Part shown: positions 1 to 11,557 of the stretch, piece by piece | Layout: the number at the start of each line of letters is the position of its first letter | How positions within the stretch are numbered: the stretch's first letter is position 1 | NCBI GenBank assembly: GCA_036898135.1 | Contig: CM072512.1 | Coordinates: forward strand, 42,658,944-42,722,943 | Direction: 5' to 3' | Length of the DNA stretch: 64,000 nucleotides | From: Oncomelania hupensis | Taxonomy: Eukaryota > Mollusca > Gastropoda > Littorinimorpha > Pomatiopsidae | Program-made: the position numbers and the translations under genes | Notes under the pieces: model-generated | Databases searched by the model: none | Seen by the model: only the letters and a program-made list of their open reading frames with translations | What the model was told of the DNA's origin: nothing

Positions 1-581
1 AGTCCGTCTTCGACGTAGAAGTCCCTGGTCTTGGGTGGAGTGCGCGCGGCGGGTAGCTTCCCGAAGCATTTGCGCAGGGTGGCGTCCTCTTCCTGGGCCT
101 TCCGGAATTGCTCCGGCATCTGGTTGGGTATCGGTGGTGGGGTCGCGGCTGATTTCGTTTGGGCGCGCGTCTGGACAGCGGCCATCGACTCCACAGGCTG
201 GGGTGGCATCCCTAGGAAGACGTAGCGACACCCAAGGATCAGGTCGTAGAGAGGCTGGTCCATCACGGCGGCTTGGATGGATCCCGTGTCGTAGCGGCTG
301 GCGACGTTGATCCGGGCGATAGGTAGCGTGGTGCTTGGCTGTGATTCGTCGGCCAGCTTCAGGGTGATCGTTTCGCCGGTCAGATCGCTGTCCCTGATCA
401 GCGAGCGGCGGACGACGGCATCGAAGGTTAGGCCGGTGTCGTAGAGGCAGTGTGCAGGGTGGTCGTTCACGGTCACCTGCTCTGTGACGGCCGGGCGATC
501 GGTGGGAGTGGCGACGGGGGTCACCGGGTTCCCGTCGGGCGTGACTTGGCGCAGGGCCAACACGTTTCCTTGTTTACGACG
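1..581 (-). CDS. Protease and start of pol, element 1 (partial, in frame with gag after a UAG)
   Basis: The frame stays open from the codon after the gag stop to the window edge, about 193 codons. It holds an aspartic protease with the catalytic triplet Asp-Thr-Gly (about 432-440, context LYDTGLTFDAVV) and the downstream protease landmark LYDLILGCRYVFLG, both matched in the intact element at 61.1-61.4 kb. The segment then enters the spacer that precedes the integrase in that element. In retroelements this enzyme cleaves the gag-pol polyprotein inside the particle. Because the frame is continuous with gag except for one UAG, expression would need stop-codon readthrough, or the stop is a recent nonsense mutation. 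The gene continues left of the window. Confidence 0.8.
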
Positions 582-1895
582 CTAGTCGCTGAGGCGGCGG
601 AAACACTTTTCCCGTGTGTGGCCTCGGCGCTGGCAGTAGCCGCAGCAGAGCTCTCCGCTCCGCTTCCCAGGCTCTGTTCCGGTGGTTGGGCGCCCTTTAG
701 GCGGGGGTGGTCGATTGTTCGCTGGCGGGACGGGCCGGCGAGGTTGCTGGCGGGTTTCTGGTGGCGAGGGTGCTAGGGGTTCCCGGCGAGGCTGTCGGTC
801 GTCGGGGTGGGCGGTCAGGTAGCGGTCCGCGACTATGATGAGGTCCTCCAAGCGGGCGGCTCCCTGTTCGGCGGCGAAGGTCCGAAGTTCGCCCGACATG
901 GTTCCCTTCAGTTGTTCGGCCAGCATCAGCTCGAGCAGCCCATCGTAGGTCTTGGGCTCCTCGGTCTGCTCAATCCACTTGTCCCTCATGGTGGCTAGCC
1001 GGTCGGCGAACTGGGTGAATTTCTCTCCCTTCTCTCTCCGGGAGTTACGGAAGCTCTTCCGGTAGTGTTCGCCGGACAGTTCGGATCCGTGGAGCAGCGC
1101 TTTCTTTAGGGCGGGGTAGTCGCCCTCCTCGGCTGTCGGAGTCTTAGCGAGGATCTCGTACGCTTTGCCTTTCAGGCCGTTTCTCAGTTTCCGATACCAG
1201 TATTGCGGGTCGAGCTGGTTCTCTCCCGCGACTCGCTCGAAGCGTGCGAGGTACACTTCGATGGATTCGTCGCGCTCGACGAAGGGGTCCAAGGTGAAGC
1301 TCATCCCCGGGATCGGCGGGACGACGGAAGGTGTTCCGGAGCTGGCGGTAGAGCCGGAGGCGCTGAGGGTAAAATCGTCGCTCGCGGGCGATCCAAGGCC
1401 TAGCTCGCGGCGATCGCGCTCGAGCTGGAGCAGCTGTCGGCGCCTCTCGATCTCCCTATCCTTCGCCTTCTCTTCTCGCTCTGCGGCTCTCTCTTCCTCC
1501 TCTCTCTTCCGTGCGGCTGCTCTCTCTTCTTCGGCGATCCTCCCCTTCTCCTCCTCTCGCTTCCGTGCTGCTGCTCTCTCTTCTTCGGCGATCCTCTCTT
1601 TCTCCTCCTCTCGCTTCCGTGCTGCTGCTCTCTCTTCTTCGGCGATCCTCTCTTTCTCCTCCTCTCGCTTCCGTGCTGCTGCTCTCTCTTCCTCCTCTCT
1701 CTTCCGTGCTGCTGCTCTCTCTTCCTCCTCCCTCTTCGCTTCCCGTTCTTTAGCCCTCTCCTCCCTCTTCGATTTCTCCTCGGCAATGTCCGCTTCCACG
1801 TTCGTGAGGACATAGTCCTTTAACTCAGTGCCGGCGAGCCCTAAGCTCTCGCCAATACCCTTGTACTTAAGGGCGAGTTCTCCCCGGTCGGCCAT
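582..1895 (-). CDS. gag: Gag polyprotein, element 1 (437 aa)
   Basis: A complete frame from ATG to UAG. Residues about 35-165 are a long charged coiled coil made of an 18-residue repeat rich in E, K, R and A; the underlying 54-bp DNA repeat is visible near 1550-1690. A capsid-like core follows (about 215-365), alignable by eye with the gag at 61.7-62.2 kb, sharing the motifs TYDGL and ADRY. A basic proline-rich stretch leads to one CCHC zinc knuckle (CGYCQRRGHTREKC) at the C-terminus, the nucleocapsid RNA-binding signature. The capsid C-terminal part resembles the SCAN-type fold known to derive from Gmr1-like gag (family knowledge). Start chosen because MADRGELALKYK parallels the starts of the other two gags here. 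The coiled-coil repeat also creates spurious open frames on the other strand. Confidence 0.85.
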   Translation of the reverse strand: MADRGELALKYKGIGESLGLAGTELKDYVLTNVEADIAEEKSKREERAKEREAKREEEERAAARKREEEERAAARKREEEKERIAEEERAAARKREEEKERIAEEERAAARKREEEKGRIAEEERAAARKREEEERAAEREEKAKDREIERRRQLLQLERDRRELGLGSPASDDFTLSASGSTASSGTPSVVPPIPGMSFTLDPFVERDESIEVYLARFERVAGENQLDPQYWYRKLRNGLKGKAYEILAKTPTAEEGDYPALKKALLHGSELSGEHYRKSFRNSRREKGEKFTQFADRLATMRDKWIEQTEEPKTYDGLLELMLAEQLKGTMSGELRTFAAEQGAARLEDLIIVADRYLTAHPDDRQPRREPLAPSPPETRQQPRRPVPPANNRPPPPKGRPTTGTEPGKRSGELCCGYCQRRGHTREKCFRRLSD

Positions 1896-2243
1896 GGTAA
1901 GAGAAGCGACTTACCTCTAAGGTCCTAACCGTGATGAAGGGCGCTCTCAGAGGGGTGCTCTGACAGCAAACAAGGGGCGGGCTGGAATGGGCTAAGGTGA
2001 AATAACACAGGGGCGATTACAGCACAACACGAACACACGGACAACAGGCAATCAATCAAAACATAGAAAATGAAAGCCAAGAAAAAAAACCTCTTTGTTC
2101 CACCACAACTCTGAAGTGCAAGCGGGGGACCTATGGGGCTAGGCTATACACTAACTAGACTAGGGGGCTAGGTCCTATCTCTCGTCGGGCAGGGGTAGAA
2201 ATCTAAGGGGTGGACTGGGCAGGGGCTAGAAGTCTAAGTTTTG

Positions 2244-2261
2244 GTCTCGTCAGGGTCGCCA
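2244..2261 (-). other. Primer binding site, element 1
   Basis: Seven nt inside the LTR the minus strand reads TGGCGACCCTGACGAGAC. The leading TGG pairs with a tRNA CCA end. The complementary tRNA 3' end with discriminator G is compatible with an arginine tRNA, as in the intact element, but the primer identity is inferred. Confidence 0.65.
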
Positions 2262-2268
2262 AAATTAA

Positions 2269-3831
2269 TGTCACGAATATAGGGGGGTGTGGGGATGTGG
2301 GTTAGCAATTACTCCCCCGCGCTGTATCTCCTCCCTTGTAATAGGCCGATGTGCGGTGACGTTCAGGGGAATGATGCTTGGGAGTGCTAAAGAATTATAA
2401 AGGACAGACGAGAGGTGTACAGAATAAAATAGTGGAGAACTTAAACAAGGGAAGCAGGGTAGTATAGTACAATATCAACCAATTTATTATCTGGGTGTAG
2501 GTCAAATATAGTAGGTCGGTTTACAACTGAATCACGAGTACTGGACTAACTAGGTACAGAGTATCTTGGCGTTATTCTGATTTAGATATATAGAGTCAAT
2601 AGGGGCGAATATGGACTGCTTTCATCATGTGGCACGGGATAGCTGGTTGGCTAAGCGTGGGTGGCCAGATAGGTGCAAAGTTCCTGCAGAGTTTCTGCAG
2701 AGTTGTGGTATGTGCAGAGGACAAACTTAACTGAAGAATCGTCGGCAGTTGTAGCCTCTGGAGACTGGATGGCTGTTGTGCAATGACTTGGCTAGGCGAA
2801 CGTGTGGGCTGGCCAGCCTAGGTCACTGGGTTGAGTCGTTGTGTAATAGTTGGCTTGGGGTAGAACCGGTCATCTGCACTTTGGCAGGTGGGGGCTGAAT
2901 CTCTCCTCACGCTTCTCAGTGGCAGCCAGAGGAAATGGGTGTCACGCAGCGTGGCTGAGTCTCGCAGAGGCCCGTATAAGAACCCGTTCTGCAAATGAGT
3001 AGTGCTCTGCATCAGAGGGGCACCCACACTCTGGATGCTGCGCCGTTCAGCGCGCATGCCAGTCAGATTTGAATTTGGAAGCCCCGGTCAGGAATGACCG
3101 GTGCTTTCCAATTGTCCATCTATAACAACAATGGCTACCAGGGGTTTGGGAGAATCTAACGGCGGCCGATAATGTATGAGAGCTTCGGCGCCCAAGAGGA
3201 GTTACTAACAACAGGGGTGGATATTTACACATTAAGATCAGGGGTGAAGCAAAAGGTGTAAATACAGGGCAATGGCTATTATATGCAATGGGGATTAGTT
3301 GGGGTACTTTAGTAGGGCGATCATGGCATGGGGGAATTTATACAGGAATGTAGTTAGGGGGAAATACATGTATAAATATAAGCATGGCATGGTTATGTAC
3401 AACAATCAAACTACAGGTAATGGGTACATAACGCAAAATGGTATATCACAAGCAATTCATCACGACGATACACAGACACGGACGTAAATATCTACAAGAC
3501 ATACGAACATGTGGGGAAATCGACGGGTGAGGGGTAGCTAAATTATATGAAATAAATCACCACTCTTACCTTGACCAGAGAACGGGTTGAACACAAGAAT
3601 ATTAGCTGAGCTCAGAGGTCGCAACGTGAGTGCGGACGTGTCTACAGCAGGCGGTGTGTCGTCTTGGGCATGCAGGAATAGACTGACTAAACTATATTTC
3701 AACTTGGCCAAGGTCCGGTAGCGGGTCACGTGGGGCTATACGGAGGGGCGGGGCTTGGGTCGTGTGGTCAGCGAGCAAGCAGGGGGGGATTGCCGTGAGC
3801 AGGGCCAGAGCTGAAGAGTCCGCCTGTGACA
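2269..3831 (-). repeat. 5' LTR, element 1 (1563 bp)
   Basis: The block begins TGTCACGAAT and ends CCTGTGACA on the plus strand, giving TGTCA...TGACA inverted termini. It abuts the primer binding site on the inner side. Its length closely matches the 1537-bp LTR at 56524-58060. The partner LTR is outside the window, so the boundaries rest on termini and context. No convincing reading frame lies within. Confidence 0.7.
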
Positions 3832-4137
3832 ACCCCCCCCTTCCTGATATCTCCCCATCCCCCCCCATGATGCCTCACCATACCCACTTGATACCTCCCC
3901 GAACCCACTTGATACCTCCCCATACCCCCTTGATACCTTCCGTACCCCCCTTGTAACCTACCTGTACCCTCCTTGATACTTCCCCGTTGATCGTTTCGCA
4001 GGTATGGATGAAAGGAATCGACCATCACCATACCCCCTTATATATACCCGTATCCCCGTTATGCCTACCCATGCCCCTTTAAACCTACCCGTAGCCCCCT
4101 TTTACCTACACGTACCACCCCATCCCGATCCTTGGTA
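3832..4137. repeat. C-rich minisatellite
   Basis: Degenerate tandem units of roughly 20-25 bp with the theme cttgatacctccccatacc, directly outside the LTR. Opposite strand is G-rich. Confidence 0.75.
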
Positions 4138-4138
4138 A

Positions 4139-4176
<38 letters not shown>

Positions 4177-4260
4177 ATAATAATAATAATATTAAATATA
4201 GAATAATACAAATAGAAATCATAAAAAACACCAAGGTTTTAAAATAAAATTTGATATAAG

Positions 4261-4306
<46 letters not shown>

Positions 4307-4331
4307 TTATTATTATTATTATTATTAGTTT

Positions 4332-4404
<73 letters not shown>

Positions 4405-4410
4405 TAAAGG
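4138..4410. repeat. Trinucleotide microsatellites (CTA)n, (AAT)n and an inverted (TTA)n block
   Basis: (ACT)n at 4138-4174, (AAT)n at 4263-4305 and 4335-4400, with a (TTA)n island between them that makes the block self-complementary. Confidence 0.95.
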
Positions 4411-4561
4411 TAAAAAGACTAAATTAAAAAGAAAAATATCCATATTGTAGTGTAAAAAAAATTAAAAATAAAAATATGGCCCGCGTGAGATTTGAACTTG
4501 GGTCGCCCTGCACGTTAGGCGAATGTTTTACTAAGTATGCTACCAAGCCTTCCTAGAAAGA
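4411..4561 (-). mobile_element. tRNA-headed SINE-like sequence
   Basis: On the minus strand a degenerate A box (TGGTAGCATACTTAG) and a B box (AAGTTCAAATC) are spaced as in a tRNA. An AT-rich short body follows and the (ATT)n at lower coordinates may be its tail. No matching copy was seen in the window, so the SINE call is moderate. Confidence 0.5.
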
Positions 4562-4933
4562 CCATCAATTTTTTGGTCTATATGGGAAAACATGCTGAAA
4601 CCTCAATTTGATTTTTAATGGAAGCACGCGGAATGAGGCTATTGCAGTTTGTGGACATTTTGTTTATTTATTTATCTCAGAAACGGTTAAATGTTCGGTA
4701 AGGAAATGTCGGCTATAACGATTTCGCTGGTTTTGAGCACACAGCAGGCCGATCCGCAGCGCCCAGCACCTGCCCAGATCAGCGTCCATACCGGACAAAC
4801 TTTATAGTAGAGGCGAAGAAGGACTTCCGGCTAAGCAATTTATATAATATTATATAGATGGAAATTTGACGAACATTCACGAAATTTCTTTCTTCAAAAC
4901 TATATTTCGTCTACAAACCTGTACAATTGCTGT

Positions 4934-4964
<31 letters not shown>

Positions 4965-5321
4965 GGGATCCTTCCTAGGATATAGATCTATGACTCTAAC
5001 CTAATGACCCAGTCCTTGCTTGTTTTTTTTTGTTGAAAACAAAGCACAAAAGGCAGACACGAGTGAAAAATGATTCATCGAAATATATGACTGTTTTTAT
5101 TAGATCTATAACGCTAGATAGTTTGTAAAGCGTCAGAACTGCAAATAAGGTTCAGAAGAAAGAGTTTTACTGTTTTGAAGTCAGTTCATTCCTCCCCCCC
5201 CCCCCCCCCTTTCCCACAAGGAGGCAATTTATGTTAACTTTCAATCTCTATCTGACCGCAACGTGCTCCACTTCCATTTCATTCACACACACACACACAC
5301 ACACACACCCACACACACACG

Positions 5322-5396
<75 letters not shown>

Positions 5397-6315
5397 ATTT
5401 AGTAAGCTAGTTAAATTTGTTCAATATTAGGACCATCCCGTCGACTGTGTAATGCGACGCACTTTTTAGGTTTTGCTTGTGGTATCAGCTTTCAGCGAAG
5501 TCTAGTGTAGCAATGTTATCAAACAACACAGGTGCATATTTATGCACGATTATTATAACTATATAAAACAACCCTCATTCTAGAATGGACTAAATATTAT
5601 TATTATTTTTATTTTTAGTTTTTGTTTTAATATTTCGGCGCTCAGCTAAAAGGCAGCTGAAAGCGCCGGTCAAGGTAGATCTAAATACACAGGCCTGCTA
5701 TAGTGAGCGTCTCCACCGAAGTCACTGAGAAACCTAACCGACCATCATTTGAGATTTTGAGGAGTAAAAGTGATGGGAAAACAAAAAACAAGAACATCAA
5801 GTTATAAAAAAGACAACTCAATAGATTTTTTTTAAAAATGTAACAAAATAATTTAAGCTTAGCACCATGATTAGGAAATAGTAAACATAAGAAGACATTC
5901 TTACCATTTTTTTCTTCTTCTTCTGTAGAAAGTTTAACACAATGGAAGATGAAACCAAGATTCCGCTTGGCGAGGTCAAACTAAAGAAAAATCATTTGTA
6001 CACAACAAACACTGCACACAGTCCAAAAGAAAGACGTCAAAAATCACAACAACGGAGAATAAGTGATGCTGCGCTGCTTGTTTCTTGATTTCAAACTACA
6101 GTTGAATAAATGTTTTAGAAGTCCAGCAACATAGGACTGTAGTACATGAAATAAAAGCACTCACATCCACACCAAAACAAGAAGTGGCTGACTGAAGATT
6201 CACACAACAGAAAACATTAAACACACCCGCGCCCATAAGTCCAAAACAGACGAAGAAGAAAAAGGGTCAAGTCCTTTCCAGGCTGTTGGCCACAGCCGAA
6301 ATCCACGAGTACAGT
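4562..6315. other. Intergenic; only simple repeats recognised
   Basis: Contains (GACA)n at about 4934-4965, poly-C at about 5192-5209, (CA)n at 5283-5320 and (CT)n at 5325-5392. No convincing coding sequence or RNA gene was seen in the rest. Confidence 0.6.
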
Positions 6316-6562
6316 GATGTTTATATTCTATTTTGTTTTTGTAAATGAGAGTTCGGTAAATTAGAATACAACCTCAGCGTCCCCTGCATGGGATGCCTTT
6401 ATTGTAAAGTGAACGGCTGGTGTAGTGCCTTCAGTGTTACCAGTAGGGTTGTTTTACAGATATTTTTACGGATCGGGGGTAAGTCCTCTTTCAACCAAGT
6501 TGTGATCCTGATTCGGCTCTTTGCAGTCCGCTGGAAACTATAAACAATGACTAACTAACTAA
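6316..6562 (+). repeat. Interspersed repeat family A, copy 1
   Basis: Matches 45484-45745 through landmarks such as gatgtttatattctatttt and ctttgcagtccgctgga, and ends in a (CTAA)n-like tail (aatgactaactaactaa). Noncoding; the short-repeat tail suggests mobilisation by a non-LTR element. Confidence 0.7.
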
Positions 6563-7048
6563 TTTCTGTCGCGCACTAGTCCATTCAATGAATACCTGCG
6601 TAAGCCGATGCAAAATTCTAAACTTGAAACTTGTATTCTAATATTCTGAACTAAGATCAATTTTAAAACAATACTATGACGGCCCCTCAAACCGAGAGTT
6701 AACATTATCACACACACACAAAAGTCAAACAAATTAAAGTTTCATATTCAATAATTATTTTCTGTCAGTTTTCTCCGTTTGTCTTTAACTTAAAATACTT
6801 AAATCGATCTTTGATTGAAAGAAGATTAATATAATAATGAGGTTAAAAAAAGAAAGAATTGTGGTTAGTTTTAGTTTCAAATCCAAATATTAACACATTG
6901 GAAGAAAATTCAAGAAAAATCTGGGTTTCACTCTTCTACATGCTCAGTCATCCAAATGTGCTGATTCTGTTGTTGTTATTGTTGTTTTCTTGTTGCTGTT
7001 GTTGTTCTTCCTCCCTTCCTGTTTTTCTTGTTACTGCGTCTCTCTTCC
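6563..7048. other. Intergenic; nothing recognised
   Basis: AT-rich, with a short (TTG)n-like patch near 6970-7010 next to the LINE junction. Confidence 0.5.
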
Positions 7049-7732
7049 AATGGCATCAACACGGACATCAAAGTCCAAGGCCAATCCCTCAACACAGTGC
7101 TTAGCTTCAAATATTTAGGAACCATTGTATCAGACAATGGGTCCCGACAGGAAGTCCTCTCCAGGATCGCACAAACAACTGCTTCCCTGACAAGGTTGAA
7201 GCCCATTTGGAAAGACAGGACCATCAGTCTACATTCCAAAGTAAGACTGCTGCGCCCCCTTGTCATCTCCATCTTCCTATATGCTTGCGAAGCATGGACC
7301 CTCACAGCAGATCTACAACGAAGAACACAAAGAATGGAGATGAGGTGCTACAGAAGACTTCTGGGCATTTCCTATACCCAACACATCACCAACGACGAAG
7401 TCCGACAGACCATCACACAAGTCATTGGACAACACGATGACCTGCTCACAGTGGTGAAGAAACGGAAACTCCGATGGTATGGCCACGTCACCAGATCATC
7501 AGGCCTTGCAAAGACTATTCTGCAAGGCATAGTAAAAGGAGGTAGAAGAAGAGGGAGACCGAAAAAGAGGTGGGAGGACAACATTCGAGAATGGACAGGT
7601 TTGACACTGAGCGAAGCCAACAGGGCTGCTGAGGACAGAGAAAGATGGAGTATGCTGGTTAAACGATCATCTGTGGTGCCCCTACGACTTCAGAGTTACG
7701 GGACAGGATAAGATAGGATAAGAAGGCGCCTC
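7049..7732 (+). pseudogene. LINE copy a: C-terminal end of a non-LTR retrotransposon ORF2
   Basis: A 5'-truncated copy encoding about 220 residues downstream of the reverse transcriptase core, with the landmarks KYLGTIVSDNGSR, YACEAWTLTADLQRR and LRWYGHVTRSSGLA, followed by a basic segment (GGRRRGRPKKRW). This tail is typical of animal LINE ORF2 proteins often annotated as jockey- or RTE-like. It ends in a short run of GGATA-type repeats, seen at the 3' end of most copies here. Copy a keeps the frame open to its stop, unlike most others, but lacks endonuclease and catalytic reverse transcriptase, so it cannot move by itself. The exact LINE clade was not determined. Confidence 0.8.
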
Positions 7733-7963
7733 TCTTTCTTTGTGTCCTTCTCTTATTTTTCCTCAATTTTTTTCTTGCTATTTTTTCTTCCTTTAGTCTT
7801 TTAATCTTTCTTTCGTCTACATTCTTTCATTCTCCTTTGTTCTTCTTCTTCTTCTTTCTTTTCCTTTTGTTCCTTTCTTCTTTCTTGATACTTTGTGTTA
7901 TTTTATTTTATTTTATTTCTTTCTTCTTTTTTCTTTCTTTATTTCATCCTCTTCATTGCTTTT

Positions 7964-8024
<61 letters not shown>

Positions 8025-8110
8025 TTCTTCTACTTTTTCTTCTTCTTCTTCTTGTCTTTCTCCGTTTCTTTTTCTTCCCCTTCCTCTGTCTTTCAATTTC
8101 CTCTTCTAGC
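7733..8110. repeat. Polypyrimidine tract with (TTTC)n
   Basis: Almost entirely T and C on the plus strand, with a clean (TTTC)n core at about 7963-8022. Open frames rich in F, S and L here are artefacts of the repeat. Confidence 0.9.
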
Positions 8111-8656
8111 ACTTTGTTGTTTTAAAAGCCCAAATCACCACAAAGCAAGCGAATCACACACCCACACACACTCTCCTACAAAGTATTTTCCTTACTATTG
8201 CATTCAGTTTAATGTGGGCCACGCAAAGAACATAACAATAACGCCATAGCATTGTAACAAACAGCGTCAAGAACCAACGGATACGTTAATTTGCATTAGC
8301 TTCAAATAAAATACAACAATTAAGTGAAAGGCAAAAGTCCTCTCTAGTGGTTCAGTCAATAAGGACAAAAGGCAGAAAACTATGTTCACTTTCATTCAGT
8401 CTATTAGGTTGTAACACTTGTCACCTAGAAAAAAAAGACTTTGTTTTAAAACTGGTTATAGTGCCATCTTGTATGACTATTCTACTACTTCAATAGAGAA
8501 CAAAAGACCGTCTGGTTTTTATAAAAATAAAAATTAAGTGTTGCCCAACTACTCAGTTCCACCCTTTAGTGTGATACTAAAATTGTCACTATCAGTCAAA
8601 CAAAATTTAACAAGATGCAAAAGCCATTCAAATGTTGTTTGTGATATTCACATATT
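8111..8656. other. Intergenic; nothing recognised
   Basis: AT-rich unique-looking sequence with no supported gene. Confidence 0.5.
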
Positions 8657-8826
8657 ACCCCAAATAGGGCAGGAAGGTTTTACCGATACGTAACTGTATT
8701 CATGTTCGGAAACGCGACGGTACGGTATACCGGTGCGGGTGTCCAAGGTCCGGTTTACTGGGAAATCTCGACAACACATAACGCGACAGTGGGCGACATC
8801 TTGTCCGCTTAGAGAGCGAGCCTAAA

Positions 8827-8900
8827 GCCCAAACATGTGGATAGGCATCTGTTCTTGAAGAAGAACTTGTAAGAACAGCAGCTTATCCACGTGTTTGAGC
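8827..8900. other. 30-bp-stem hairpin inside the MITE
   Basis: Arms 8827-8856 and 8871-8900 are inverted repeats with 25 of 30 positions complementary, and two more can pair as G-U on the plus-strand RNA. The loop is 14 nt. Its size is like a microRNA precursor, but it lies in a transposon. Confidence 0.8.
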
Positions 8901-8938
8901 ATGGTACCAGTCGCCAATCCTTCTGAACTCTTAAAGTT

Positions 8939-9005
8939 CAAAATAAAACAAATACATTCAATGGGAAAGGTCTTTTTTCCCGTTGAATGTTTTTGTTTTA
9001 TTTTG
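8939..9005. other. Second 30-bp-stem hairpin inside the MITE
   Basis: Arms 8939-8968 and 8976-9005 are complementary at 28 of 30 positions around a 7-nt loop. It lies 38 bp after the first hairpin. Confidence 0.85.
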
Positions 9006-9296
9006 TTTTTGTGGTTTAAAGTTTGCTGATGTTCTAATCAGTGATTTATCATAATTTGTTTTGAAGGCGTTCAAGCAAAAATTAAGCTTCATTTTCTATG
9101 GAAATGTTGTTCTTTGAAACTGTTTTGAAGTGTATGACAATCTTTCTTTTGCGTCGGTCACAACTGTCAGTGCCATATCCCATTTGATTGTAACATTTAA
9201 AATAGCGGTATACGGGTACAAAATACCGATACGACCTAAATGTACCGCGGTAATACCGGTACGACTTTGACCCACGTGCCCAGCTCTAACCCCAAA

Positions 9297-9624
9297 TATA
9301 ATTTTGAAAAGTGTTAATTTTCTTGGCGTTGATGTGATTCTGCTTTATCTTAACGAAGCAAAAAGAAGAGTAGAATTGTAGGCCACTATCTCAACGATCT
9401 GCAAGCCAAAAATTGTAAAAATCTGGTAAGCCAGTTTTGAGAAACAGCGCTAAACGTGTTTAGAAAAAGGCTGAAACACAATGATCTTGACCTTTGACAA
9501 AGAACAAACACGAATGTACTAGCATGCTTAGCAGTAGTTAATGTATTATGCAAACTAAAACGGATGATTTTCCGTTCAGTTATTGCGATTGGAGCATTGT
9601 GAACCCACAAAAATGTTAATTTAG
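9297..9624. other. Intergenic; nothing recognised
   Basis: No supported feature. May be a diverged extension of repeat family C, since ccttgacctttg-like motifs begin near 9487. Confidence 0.4.
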
Positions 9625-9967
9625 GAGCGACTGAATAACTGACCGACAAACGAACTGCTACTGACTGATGACCCATGATTTAAGTATCGGTACACCAAAA
9701 CTCAACAAAATCGCTTTAGCCGGTTTTGAAATAATGAGCAAAAATTGTGAAAAGTAACAAAATGACTCCAAAAACCTTGACCTTTGCAGTAGAACAAATA
9801 TGATGGCACGGGAGCCAGGCCCCTCACCTGGGTAATTTTCCCATGATGTTTGGTCAAAATCTGTTCAGGGGTTCTTGAGATATGGCATTCAACGGACCGA
9901 CGGACAGACCGACATTTGGCTCGTTTTGATTCCCCCCGAACATTTCAAAGTATTTCCAGATAAGTCT
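9625..9967 (+). repeat. Interspersed repeat family C, copy 1
   Basis: Shares order and wording with 26817-27162: gctactgac...ccaaaact..., ccttgacctttgc, ggcacgggag and tttcaaagtatttccaga. Noncoding and diverged between copies. Confidence 0.7.
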
Positions 9968-11557
9968 AAAAAATTTATTTAAAAAAACTTCAAAATTTTT
10001 CAGAATTACATCTTAATCTTTCGCGAAGTAGTGTCTATAACACATCTATTAGATTTACAAATGTCCACCGAGTTTGTCAAAAGAAAAGTGCCTGTTTTTT
10101 TTGTTTTGTTTTTGCTTTGTAACAGCTGCGTTTTGAAAGTGTAGTTTTGCCAGTACAGTACATTTATGCTATGTATATCCTTACTCGAGTGTGTGGTTTT
10201 TTTCCGCAAGATCACAGTACCCGAGTTTTTCTTGTACAAACACTTTTAGTGATAGTGTAGTTTGCCTTACCTAATGTCAAACTACAATATAATTTATCAC
10301 AAGAACACAAATGCGAGCGTACCGTATCAGGGAAAACATTTTTTTTCTATCACTTTACATACACTTTATAGAGAGAAAAAAAAGAATGAGTGAAATAATG
10401 CTATTAAAATTAACTGAATGAAACTGAACACAGAAATTAAAACACGTGCAAAAATCCCAGACGACATTATAACAACCAAACAAAAAAAGGATGAAAAAAA
10501 AAACATAATTCACACAAAAAAAGCTGTCTGGATCTCTTTTAGTTTGGAAAACTGAATCTAAGTAACTTAAATTTATAAAATAATGAAATGAATGCAATCC
10601 AACCAATGAAATGAATTGATCTGATCCGAACACAGAAAAGCACACCCACTCTCAAATACAACGGTAACAAAGACGCCAGTCATTGCACACAAATATAATA
10701 TTGTCTCGATTTCTTTTTGTGCATACACTGTTTTCACAACACATGTTGTCTTAAACAGCTCACTCATTCATAATGTGGTGTATCCCTTGTCAAGCTACAA
10801 ACCAACCTGAATATCATAGACAGTGTAATCCTCTGTAAATAAAACAAAATTGTACAAGGTCGACTATCTAGTCAGTCCCAAATACTTTTAAAAAAAATTT
10901 GAACGCTGTATGCCTACTAACCAGAATATCATAGGCAGACACATTCGCTGTTGTTGAAAATATTAAAGGAGCTGTCTTGGTAGTGTCTGACACTCTGTAT
11001 ACATAAGGATGTATGCCCTGACACGTTCAATCACAACGCAAACGATAAAGCCACTCCAAGAAATAATAATTCCTACTCATAACTTCAAGACGTCTGTATC
11101 TTTAAGTGTTAGGGGTACCATCTGAGGAACTAAAGATTATTTTAATTTTTTCAAATCGTTGTTATATAGCGTGTTTTTTCGCCCAGTTTAAGAGCAGATC
11201 AGAGCTCATATTATTACCACAGATTACATTTTCTTTTTTTTTTTCGGTGAGGTAAGGGAAGGGAGAAGAGGAGAGCGGATTCTTCTAGATGACCTTCCTT
11301 TCAAATCAGTATTTATTTATTTGTTTGTTTTAAACTGAATTTTATTTTATTAAGAGATACGAAACAAAATATGGAAAACAAAGGGCCCAGCTTAAAATAA
11401 GTGCTACCCTTTGACAAATAATTAAGATGACAAATTATAACAATGAAATGTATCTGGCCAACAGGGACAAGAGCAAACTATAAGAGGATAAGATTACAAT
11501 GTTCACTCTGTACAGTCTGGGAGTTCACGTTTTAGTTTATAACAAATACTATTTCTT
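9968..11557. other. Intergenic; nothing recognised
   Basis: 1.6 kb of AT-rich sequence with A or T runs. No frame looks like protein and no tRNA-like or transposon end was recognised. Confidence 0.5.

Larger units (their letters stand above)
1..3831 (-). mobile_element. Gmr1-like Ty3/gypsy retrotransposon, element 1 (5' part, cut by window edge)
   Basis: Reading on the minus strand the order is LTR (3831-2269), a 7-nt spacer, primer binding site, a leader of about 350 nt, gag (1895-582), then protease and the start of the pol linker running off the window at position 1. The protease region and the linker after it align well by eye with the same region of the intact element at 58228-62721, which has integrase before reverse transcriptase, so element 1 is placed in the same clade. 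The rest of pol and the 3' LTR should lie to the left of the window. The leader (1896-2268) has no open frame of note. Confidence 0.85.
8665..9288. mobile_element. Non-autonomous hAT-like DNA transposon (MITE, 624 bp)
   Basis: Flanked by an exact 8-bp direct repeat ACCCCAAA (8657-8664 and 9289-9296), the duplication size of hAT elements. Ends are inverted: TAGGGCAGG at the left, TAGAGCTGGGC when the right end is read inward. Subterminal DNA is full of TACCGGTA-like palindromes, a pattern known from several hAT MITEs. No transposase frame is present. Two strong internal hairpins occupy 8827-9005. Confidence 0.8.

Noticed and set aside
1165..1815. 216-codon plus-strand frame opposite gag of element 1
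   Set aside because: A shadow of the repetitive coiled-coil coding sequence on the minus strand.
8827..8900. Conserved microRNA gene
   Set aside because: The hairpin lies in a MITE and I recognise no known mature sequence, so it is reported only as a hairpin.
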